Shown here piece by piece: positions 41,163 through 49,737 of a stretch of 64,000 nt of DNA. Within the stretch, counting starts at the first letter, position 1. The number at the start of each line of letters is the position of its first letter. A program made the translations under genes and the position numbers. This stretch comes from Parietichytrium sp. I65-24A (Eukaryota; Sar; Bigyra; Thraustochytrida; Thraustochytriidae). The DNA lies in the NCBI GenBank assembly GCA_012862575.1, contig BLSF01000034.1:255712-319711 (forward strand), in the 5' to 3' direction. The notes beneath the pieces were generated by a model that was given only the letters and a program-made list of their open reading frames with translations, did no database searches and was not told where the DNA came from.

Positions 41163-43175
41163 TTCCTTTCTTCTGAATTTTGAACAAGTTCGTCGGAGAG
41201 CCAACGGCGCAAGCTAGTGCCACGTGTGTCCTTGTATGTCCTTGTATGTCCTCGAGTGTCCTCGCACACCGTGTTACCGCGCACGCCCGCACCTTATACT
41301 CGGCGCTATGTGAGCCAGTAGCAGTAGCCGCTTCCGAGGACCAAACCGTACGAGGACCTGGGTCAGACAGTGCGTACTAGTAACGCTCGTTGACCGAATA
41401 ATTTATTATGTGCTAGTAAGAGGAGGCGGTGGTGCGCGCACAGGACTCGGGCGCAAGCTGTGGTGTTGACTATGAGATTTTGATCGAGATTGAAGATTGA
41501 TGGATGCATTGAATGGATGAACTGATGTGTAAGTACTGCACGTCACTTGGTCCAGAGTCGGGGACGTGGGCAGTCTGTGTTGAATGAAAAGTTGAACCTG
41601 CAAGAGTACTGAACGGGAAACTTGCTGGGTCGTTTCAACAACGATTGTGGAGGTTGTTTTGATTGTTTTGATTGCACGTTTGCAAATTTTTTGCACGAGC
41701 TTAACACTTCGCACCATGTCTGGTAACATGAGCTGCGAGCCTCAGTAGAATTTGAGAATCAGAAATTGGAGGGGCTGCGAAAACGAGCGGGCGGGACGTC
41801 TTGGAGCGTAAATCGTGGCCGCCTGCATTTTAGTTCGAAGTAAGATCCACGGAGATCAAGGATTACGAGGTGTGAACTGACATTGAGATATCGCTTCGCA
41901 GAGTTAGGCTGGGGCCACACTTTTCTACAGTTTGTTTATTTATTTATTTAACCGCGATCATTTTGCACATGGGGAGTTGAACACTTGTCAAATAAATTTT
42001 TGCTCATGGGCACACGCTCATAGGTAGATAGACTTTGGCCTTTGGCCCAACACACAACGATACTAATAGTAAGCTTTACTCAGTACCGGTACCGGTACCG
42101 GTACCTTTCATCAATCCAAACCAACACAGTTCCAAGTCTCCACTTTGCTATATTCACTGTGGGATTTCCCCTTCTACTTCACACCTCACACAGAAGAACC
42201 CTTAACTATTGCGTCACCTGTGACATCCTGCCTCTACTCAAAACCTTAGTGTCGCTCACTCTTAGGTGCTAGGAGAGCACCGGTCAATAACCTAAGAGGG
42301 GCTGTCTATGGGATATCCTACGAGGATTCGTAAGATCTTCGTTCACAAACAAGGGAGAGAGAGAATGAGAGAGAGAGAGAAAGGAAAACGCACAACACGT
42401 ACGCGGAAGGTGTCCTCGGCGAGCCCCTCCCCCATTCCCTCTCACGACGAACGCCCGGAACTGAGGAAAGTTCCGCGCTCTAGAGATCTAGAAGGACGTC
42501 GCCTCTCAGGGCCTACTCCGTTTTACGTTTTGGTGCAGCTGATTGGTTGATTGATTGATTGATTGTTACGAGGGAGTTGAGAAAGGCGATCGAGTGGAAG
42601 GACCAAAGGATCAAAGGATTAAAGGATAAAGGACCCGGCGTCCGCGTGAAAAGCGCGTGTGCGTGTGGAAGAGGCGGCTTTCGATACACTGCCCCCGCTG
42701 GGGGGCGCTAGGAATCATCAGATCAGAAAGTACCTGTGAGGAGAAAACGACGATATCGGTGTCGGGAACATCGACTGCGAGAAGCTCTGTGTGTACGTGA
42801 ATGTCCCTGCGCGCTTGGGTCTGTGTGGTTTTGCATTGGATTTGCTTTGCTTGGTTTTGGCTGGTCTTTGTAAAATGAATGGGCACGCCGCGGATACGAA
42901 TGAGAGTGGTCGAGCGACTAACTAACCATTTTTTTTTTCACAGTGGAATTGAATTATTCAGTGGTGACGAAAGAGGCCCTAAATTTGCAGATCCTGTGAG
43001 AACTTGGCGAAGGAATTGACTGCCACGGAGAGAGCACCACGGCTCAAATTGCTCGTGGTGAACAGGTTGGAGCCTGGGACGCAGCAGAGCTAGATAGCGG
43101 ATTTATCAGCAGGAGAAGGAACGGTCAATAGAAGGAAGAGAAAGGAGACGCCCGCGGTGCGAAATCTTGCGGGCG
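41163..43175. other. Intergenic, no gene recognised
   Basis: Holds GTGTCCTCG at 41256-41264 and 42410-42418, GGTACC iterations (42083-42105), a GA tract (about 42357-42382), and a TTGATTGATTGATTG tract (42541-42565). No coding sequence is convincing. Confidence 0.55.
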
Positions 43176-44378
43176 ATGCGTAGGCACAGCCGTTCGTGCG
43201 ACGTGGGCGAGGTGGACGCCGATGCAGACATCCAGGTCTTGCAAGCGTCCCAGGCCGCGTCAGTGCGTCCTGCTGTGGCCAGGGCCATCCGCGTACACGA
43301 GGACCGCGAACAACTGGGCAAAGGCAGGAGGCGCGGTAAGCAGCACCGAAGCAAAGCACGCTCGTCGAAGGACGCTGACGACGACCAAGACGACCAAGAC
43401 GTGGACGCCGACGCGGATGCAGACGAGGATGCAGACGAGGAGAGCGATGACGGATCCTCGGGCAGGCACGATAAGCGTGGCTGTAGAAGGACCTCAGATG
43501 TAGACTATGACGCCGACAGCGAGGATGAGGCGTTTCTAGGAGGGCTGCGACCGACGAGGAAGAAAAATGGCGGCAAAGGGAAGAGCAGGGGACCGTGGAG
43601 CGCCGAGGTGTTTGAGCACTTGGTGGAGTTCCTCGAACACCTCGAGTTTTTTAAGACAAAGTACGGTTGGCAGGGCGAGCAGCTGGAACAGGTGAGGGAG
43701 GTGACAGACGCCATCCGCCTGGATATCGAGGCGCTTAGGTCTGACGGCATTGAGGTGGCGGTGCCTAGCGAGCTCATGCAGGAGCAGGCTTGGATGGAAC
43801 CCGTGATCAGCGCAGATTACGTCGCTGACCTCATTCAATCGGTGGTGTACAGAGGTGAGGACAGCGAGAGCAGCGATGGCGGGCAGAGACTTTTGGGGCG
43901 CAGCAGCGTGCTGTTTCCTCTCAACGTATCTCGTGAGCTGCACGTGATCTTGGATGACCGCGAGGTTTTGGAGAAAGTAATTGATTATTGGAAAGCAAAA
44001 CGCAATGCGCGCGGACCACTTTTACGGCGGTTCCAGAAGTCACCGCTTTTGGAGAATTGGTCCATTTCAGACTGTCTTTCTGACGAGATAAGCACTGCGG
44101 ACACGTCGAGGGAATCTGCCTTCAAGAGGCAGTTTACAAAGTCGATGATGTCTGCTCTTCTGCACATCAGGACGGATTTTTTGCAGCTCGAAGACCTCTG
44201 TGCTCTTGTCAAAGAACGCGAAAATATGAAAATGTTGGTGGAGGAGGATAGCTACCAAAGCGCGGACTCACAGGGTGACTCCATGGCCCTTTCACAATTT
44301 ATGGAGCCGGACACCGAATTGATGAAACGTTCCCGAGACGTTGAGGGACTTCAGAACAGAAAGAAACCTCGCAGATGA
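43176..44378 (+). CDS. Enhancer-of-polycomb (EPL1)-like protein
   Basis: The 400-residue product has an acidic low-complexity N-terminus (65-95, Asp/Ala/Glu) and two features of the enhancer-of-polycomb-like domain. These are YDADSEDEAFL (111-121), matching the EPL1 'YDMDSEDE..L' signature, and YWKAKRNARGPLLRRFQ (271-287), matching the 'YW..KR....PLLRR.Q' segment. EPL1/EPC proteins scaffold the NuA4/Piccolo histone H4/H2A acetyltransferase by binding the Esa1-type catalytic subunit. PHD-finger proteins of the BRPF/Jade type carry the same domain, but no PHD finger is visible here. The C-terminus is basic (NRKKPRR), fitting a nuclear protein. The region between the two motifs is helical. The ATG at 43176 was chosen as the first in frame. 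Assignment rests on two motifs only. Confidence 0.65.
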   Translation: MRRHSRSCDVGEVDADADIQVLQASQAASVRPAVARAIRVHEDREQLGKGRRRGKQHRSKARSSKDADDDQDDQDVDADADADEDADEESDDGSSGRHDKRGCRRTSDVDYDADSEDEAFLGGLRPTRKKNGGKGKSRGPWSAEVFEHLVEFLEHLEFFKTKYGWQGEQLEQVREVTDAIRLDIEALRSDGIEVAVPSELMQEQAWMEPVISADYVADLIQSVVYRGEDSESSDGGQRLLGRSSVLFPLNVSRELHVILDDREVLEKVIDYWKAKRNARGPLLRRFQKSPLLENWSISDCLSDEISTADTSRESAFKRQFTKSMMSALLHIRTDFLQLEDLCALVKERENMKMLVEEDSYQSADSQGDSMALSQFMEPDTELMKRSRDVEGLQNRKKPRR

Positions 44379-44955
44379 GCTTCTGTGACTCTATATTTGC
44401 CTGTTTTTGTCTGCTCTTGGGTAAAGTAGTCGTATACCGCCTGCTAGCTCGGTTTTGCTTGTTTATTTTCGAGAGAGGTGCGTCAGCCGTTGCCTCGCGG
44501 ACTCGAGCAGTTTTCAGCCTATTGAGAGTCTAATTGGGCAGCCTCTCTTTGGCCTTTTGCTCTCCGTTTCGAGTTGCTCTATTTTCTCTTGCCTCCACCA
44601 AGTTTTGCTTTCAAATTTTTCGGCACACCGGGGATCGTTCAAGAATTCCCAACGCGCAAGCGGAATTGACGAACTAGCACCCATCAGCGCTGTGCTCCTC
44701 AGGGTTAATTCTTGGGCTGTGTTCAATCCAGAAGATTTCCCCTCGGTGACTAACCTTTCAGCTCACAATGTCAATACAGTTTTTGTTTTTGCCTTTGGAC
44801 AAATTTGTCGCTTCTCTTCGCTCCGTTCCGCCGCCTAATTGTAGAACTACCGACGGGAAAATTAATGCAGGCTGAACGACATCTCCCAGATTGAGCGGAT
44901 GAAAATTACAAACATGTTTACTTAGTTTCTACAATGATGGGCAATAAATGTCCCA
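44379..44955. other. Convergent intergenic
   Basis: Lies between two convergent 3' ends. AT-rich near 44890-44960 with AATAAA at about 44942. No gene is seen. Confidence 0.55.
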
Positions 44956-46287
44956 TTAATTCTCATTCGTTCTGAAGGGGGGAGGAGGTTCATCCACCTT
45001 GATGGTCATTGTTGCAGGGTGCAGCCAGAATGGCTCGCACGATATACGCGACAGATTCTCCTCCCAGCCGTCCTTGAAAGCTACAGGAAAACCATCTTGC
45101 ATCTTGCCAAAAAAGGCCCTGATTTTTGCAGGATCCTTACAAATGAGAGTCTTCCGTGGCGATATGCTCCAACGAGCGCAAGACCGCATGAACTCCTGAA
45201 AAACATCCTCTGGGATCCCAGGCTCAACACTTTCCTCCCCCCCCGACCCGCTGAGAGATTCCAACTCCTCTTGTGGTGTATCTTCTCCTACCATTGATTG
45301 AGACGCCACGGGCGAATCAGACTTTTGGGCCGCGGATACTTTGGTCCTCACAGGGCGCGGTGGGAGCGTAGGTTTTGTTGGCTGACCACAACTCGTGGCA
45401 AATTGGTATTTATGTGTCTGATTCGTGGCACTGGCCATTTGATCGTGATCCTCTTTGGCTGCCACTAACGATGGCGGTTTTGCGTCTTTGCAGGCAGGGG
45501 AGTCAGGAGTGGAAGCCTTAACGTCCAAATTTTGCCTATCATTATGTGGCCCTGCTGGGATCATCGGGACAGACTTTTGTTGTGCTGACTTGAGCATCTT
45601 TTTCCCCACGAAATCCTCTTTTCGGCTTACAAGACGGCTTGTGCCATAGCGGATATCTTTTGCAAACTCCTGCAGGCACTCGAGGTCATCCAGCTTGCCC
45701 GTTATACAGAACAAGACGGTGTTGAGAAGCTCGAACTCATGTGTACAGCATCCGCTTTTGAACTCCTGCAGCATGAAATCGTACGTAAAGTCCAACGCGA
45801 TGCGTTCATGATTATATTTGGCTGGCTTTGCCACACTCTCATTCATGTAGCGGAGATCGTCCTCCTTCCCGTTTTTTTGGAGATATTGAACGTGTTTTTC
45901 TCGTGTTTCAATTGCGCGATCCATTTCGCGTCGGAGAATAGAGAGGGCTTCACGGCGCGTGTCAAGTTCCTTCATCAAGCTCAGTTTGGCGTCAATGGAA
46001 TCAATGGCAGCCTGCAGACCATCTGAAACCGCTTTTTGGCAAACTTTATTCACGAGCACAGCTGCCGCAGAACCCAAGCTCTTGTCCCCATTTTTAACTG
46101 CTTCGCCCATCATCGTTTCTGCCACCTTGGCCATGCAGTTGACCATTTTCTGATTCTCCAACATGATATTCCTCCCATCGCGAAGGTCTTGCGCGAAGTT
46201 GGAAACCACCATCGCCTTGGCTTCCGAGTATCCCACCGCGCCCTCATCCTTCTGAGCAGACTGCTTGAGCAGACCGAGTATCGCCAT
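44956..46287 (-). CDS. BAR-like coiled-coil protein with WW-like C-terminal module, paralogue A
   Basis: The 443-residue product begins with a helical region (about 1-235). Its length and heptad-like spacing suggest a BAR- or IMD-like membrane-curving dimer, with long charged helices such as LDTRREALSILRREMDRAIE. A disordered linker (235-365) contains Pro-rich PTLPPRPVR, a possible SH3 ligand. The last 75 residues hold ARWSI (371-375), then a helix, then GWEE (407-410), PFWLHP (419-424) and PPPPF near the end. The Trp pair, with Pro after the second strand, resembles a WW domain, though atypical. The same layout and C-terminal module recur in the next gene, so the two are duplicates. Probably cytosolic, at the membrane-cytoskeleton interface (inference). 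ATG at 46287. Family not known to me. Confidence 0.7.
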   Translation of the reverse strand: MAILGLLKQSAQKDEGAVGYSEAKAMVVSNFAQDLRDGRNIMLENQKMVNCMAKVAETMMGEAVKNGDKSLGSAAAVLVNKVCQKAVSDGLQAAIDSIDAKLSLMKELDTRREALSILRREMDRAIETREKHVQYLQKNGKEDDLRYMNESVAKPAKYNHERIALDFTYDFMLQEFKSGCCTHEFELLNTVLFCITGKLDDLECLQEFAKDIRYGTSRLVSRKEDFVGKKMLKSAQQKSVPMIPAGPHNDRQNLDVKASTPDSPACKDAKPPSLVAAKEDHDQMASATNQTHKYQFATSCGQPTKPTLPPRPVRTKVSAAQKSDSPVASQSMVGEDTPQEELESLSGSGGEESVEPGIPEDVFQEFMRSCARWSISPRKTLICKDPAKIRAFFGKMQDGFPVAFKDGWEENLSRISCEPFWLHPATMTIKVDEPPPPFRTNEN

Positions 46288-47970
46288 CTCCAGCTCTCTC
46301 CTCGACCCCGCCGCTCAAGTCTTCAATCTCCTATCTCCTATCCCCAAACCCCGACTCAGGAAACACCAAAACCTCCAAGTCTCCACTTCAGTCACTCAAA
46401 CACACAAACAGACGAGCAAACACAGAAAATTGCCGCCAGTCTCAGGGTCCTCGCCGCGGACACACTAACTTCCTCTTACAACCGTTTAGACGCTCTGCTT
46501 GCCGCCGTGGGTTTGGTTGTCTGTACTTTCTGTACTTGCAAGTTGTTCATAGTTGTCCGCTCCAATTTCTCCAATTTCGCTCTCAGAGGCTCTCTCTCTC
46601 TCTCTCTTTCTTTCTTTCCTCCTAGGAGTAGTCCCGCTCTCTGTATACCAAGATCCCAGGAATCCCAGGCTCCGGTTCCGCCAGTTTTCGCGCGGGTTCT
46701 TCGGCCAGGAACCGAGTAGGATGTGCTAGGAGTCCTATCGTTATCGTCCCGGTGGGTTCAGCATGTGTGTGTCGTGGTGTGTCGTGTGACAAGGTGAAAG
46801 GCGGATGGAAGGGTAGAACGGCGCTAATGGAGTCTAGGAGCTGTGGCTGGGTGTGTCGCTAGTGTCGCTAGAGTGTCGCTGTGAAGAAAAGGTTGGGAAA
46901 AGTGTGGGAAGGTAAGGCTAAGGAATTGACTGGGAAGGACTATCTTTTTGGCGAGCAACTTGTTTTCCCAAAACGCACAAACGCTCCGAGATTGATTGAT
47001 TGATATTTTTCTGGAGCCTGCAAGATCTTGCAAGAAGGAAAAGAGCGATTCATTTGCAGTTTTCCTTTTTCCCGAATTCCAAAAGGTCTAGAACCAGTCT
47101 CCTTTGTTTTCCGCTAAATTTCGTCACGGTCTACAAAGTCTGGGCGGACTGAGGGACGGGCGAAATAAATATAGTATAAATGATTTTTAGCGAAAGAGAA
47201 TGAATGAGTGAATGAATGAACTTGAAAGAGCCGAACGCAGCGATGCAAGTTGTAGCGCTAGCGCTAGCTAGAGACAGACAGAACGGCGGCTAAGCAGAAG
47301 GCGCGTTCAGCGAGGCATCCCGCTTTCTCCCGGGCTTCAAGTCTAGCCAAGGTGATGATTGCGACTCAGCTTTTCAAGCGATGAACGGTCGACCCGAAAC
47401 CCTCGCTACGATCCCAGCTACTCACAGTCAGTTCCAACGTTGCTCTCATGTCGAGAACGCGTGGCAACATGGCGGTCATGACTGCGACTTAGGAAGCTAA
47501 GGAACAGTTTTCAACTCGGAAGATTGTTCCAGATCCCAGGGCTACCTAGAATACATCGGAGCTGCATGCGCTTGCATCCGCCAAGGCCGCAGGAAAGTTC
47601 TTCTTCAGACAAAATGTGACTCTAGTTTGCTGGGCTTTTACAGAATACAATTACTTGGTATCGACCAGCCTTGCGCCAAACGAATATGAGATTGAGGAGG
47701 CGGGGGAAAGGCGCAGTTTTGTACAGTTGCAGCATCTGCTGCGCGCTTGATCGGTTCTCCGTAGGAAGTTACAGGAGTGGACTCGAGTACCGCACTAAGA
47801 ACTATGGATAATGATTATATATGGGAGGCAAGGAGGTGACAACATGTGCAACTGCGCACAGCTTTGGCTTCAGCTTCCACGTTCATATTTACAGAGAGGG
47901 CCGCCGCCGACAAACAAATTCCTCAGTCAGCACCAAAAAAGCACGGCAAATACAGGCACTTCCACTGTCA
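46288..47970. other. Intergenic between the two paralogues
   Basis: Contains CGCGGACAC at 46455-46463, a (CT)n tract (about 46586-46612), GTGTCGCTA iterations (about 46852-46880), a GATTGATTGATTGAT stretch near 46992, a GCTAGC-rich patch near 47258-47270 and ACTCACAGTCAGT at 47420-47432. No gene is seen. Confidence 0.55.
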
Positions 47971-49737
47971 CTAATCTGCAAACGGCGGCGGCGGGCCATC
48001 TGACTTGACTTGCATAGTTGATGGGTGAATCCAGAAGGGATTGCCCGTCTCTCGGCACACATACTCCTCCCAACCACCCTTTCGTCCAATGAGAAAGCCG
48101 CTGAGCATCTTTTCCTTCAGCATTTCAAACTCTGGAGTTTGCAAGGCCTTGGAATCAAACTGTATGCTCCAGCGCGCATACGACATGTCTACATTTGACA
48201 TTCGGCGACGCGACCGCGCGGCAAAAGTGGGGCTGTTTGAGATTTCATGAATGACACTCTTGTCATTTTCATCCATGTCACTGAGAATAGATTCAAAGAG
48301 TGGGATCTCCTCTTCGCCTGGCTCGAATGAGTCAAATTCAAGAGGAGCGGGCGAAGCTGACGAACTCAGGTCTGTGGTTTTTATGGACATGGCCCAGTCT
48401 CCGCGGGTAAAAGTGGATTGGTTCTGAACAGGACTGACCAGAAACATATCCTCTCCGCGCTTGCTTTCCTCTAATCCGCCTGAAGGCAAAGTGTGCATGA
48501 TACTGCCTCGCTTGCCCTTTCCGGCGACGGAAAGCTGGGGTGGGGTTGTTTGGTCGTCTTTATGAACTTCTTCCAACAAAGAACTCTCATCTAAGCGCAT
48601 GCGCTGTAAATCCGGCATCGCAGAAACGGAGGACATCAAGGGAGGCTTGGACTTGACGTGGCTCTGCGGAAGTTTATTAATCGCCTTATCTCCGGATTGC
48701 ATTGACTCGTTGGGAATGTTATTCGCTGTCTTGAAAGTTTTTGGCGGAATTACCGGTGGGGCGACGAAGTCCATTACCTGTATCACGTCGGAGTCCACAA
48801 TCTGGCTGCCTCGGCGCTCCAGAATGTAAGAAATTCGCGAGCCTTTCTTTTGCACAAGCGTATCCTGGTAGTTCTGCATAGGTTTCTTCGCTGCAGAAAA
48901 GGATGTGACGGGCTCAGAATTTGTGGTTGAATTGAACTCAAGGTCCACCATGGCAGCGTTTTCCGTCACCGACTGGAGCTTCACCGCCTTACCTCGAGGC
49001 TTTGCGAATGATACAATGCCCTCTCTTAACAGCTTCTCCTGCATCGCTGTGTTTCGACGACTACACACGAACTCCTCTTTGCGGCGGAGAAAATTTTGTT
49101 TGTATCGTCTAATGTCGTGCATGGAAGGGATTAAAGACTGCTTGCTGTGGCACAGCGGAAACACTTTGTTCAAATAAACTTTCAGAAACGCGAATTCCTC
49201 TGCGCAGATTCCACCCTTGCCCTCCTGAATAAAGAAATCGAATTCCGCGGTAATCAAGCAGAGCTGCTCTTCGTAGGCCCATAGATTGCGTTCATATTCT
49301 GCATTGAACTTGGGCACGTCCCGCTCGATCCCCCTTCTGCGCAGACGAGATAGATAGTCATTCCTCTTGCGTTTGAACTTGTCTCGCTCTTGCCTGAGCT
49401 TTTCTAACTTTGCACATCGCTCATTAATGGCCGCAATCATTTTCATTTTGCGCTCAATGGACTCGATTGCTGTCTCGAAGAGGTCAATCACTTGGTTTGC
49501 GCCAATCACCGAAAAAAAGCAAGCCCCCATCTCCGCAAGGTCCTCATCCATGCGCTGCTGCTCCAAAAGATTTCCGGCAGCCTTCACTCTAGTGATGGCG
49601 TATCTCCACGCGCGGAGGATGCCTCTGCCCTTGGTCAGCTCGGTATTCATGGAGTCAACCAGCCTCTGCTTGTCTCTGATCGCGGTGGGCAGTCCAGCCC
49701 GGCTGCTCGAGTTGAAGCGCTTCAAAAGTTTGGCCAT
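47971..49737 (-). CDS. BAR-like coiled-coil protein with WW-like C-terminal module, paralogue B
   Basis: The 588-residue product starts at the ATG at 49737; the longer upstream frame has only a GTG. Residues 1 to about 265 are helical and alignable by eye with paralogue A. Both have a charged helix with RRE/RQERD, a YL-x-R/K linker, a helix containing E-F-x-F or Y-D-F-M, a C-x-x-E-F/E-E-F segment and an R-K-E-x-F motif. A long disordered Ser-rich linker follows (about 270-515), with FVAPPVIPPK as a possible Pro-rich ligand. The C-terminal module repeats that of A: YARWSI (520-525), a helix with KEKM, GWEE (555-558), PFWIHP (567-572) and PPPPF. Candidate roles are membrane shaping or scaffolding at actin-rich sites, but that is inference. 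Confidence 0.7.
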   Translation of the reverse strand: MAKLLKRFNSSSRAGLPTAIRDKQRLVDSMNTELTKGRGILRAWRYAITRVKAAGNLLEQQRMDEDLAEMGACFFSVIGANQVIDLFETAIESIERKMKMIAAINERCAKLEKLRQERDKFKRKRNDYLSRLRRRGIERDVPKFNAEYERNLWAYEEQLCLITAEFDFFIQEGKGGICAEEFAFLKVYLNKVFPLCHSKQSLIPSMHDIRRYKQNFLRRKEEFVCSRRNTAMQEKLLREGIVSFAKPRGKAVKLQSVTENAAMVDLEFNSTTNSEPVTSFSAAKKPMQNYQDTLVQKKGSRISYILERRGSQIVDSDVIQVMDFVAPPVIPPKTFKTANNIPNESMQSGDKAINKLPQSHVKSKPPLMSSVSAMPDLQRMRLDESSLLEEVHKDDQTTPPQLSVAGKGKRGSIMHTLPSGGLEESKRGEDMFLVSPVQNQSTFTRGDWAMSIKTTDLSSSASPAPLEFDSFEPGEEEIPLFESILSDMDENDKSVIHEISNSPTFAARSRRRMSNVDMSYARWSIQFDSKALQTPEFEMLKEKMLSGFLIGRKGGWEEYVCRETGNPFWIHPSTMQVKSDGPPPPFAD

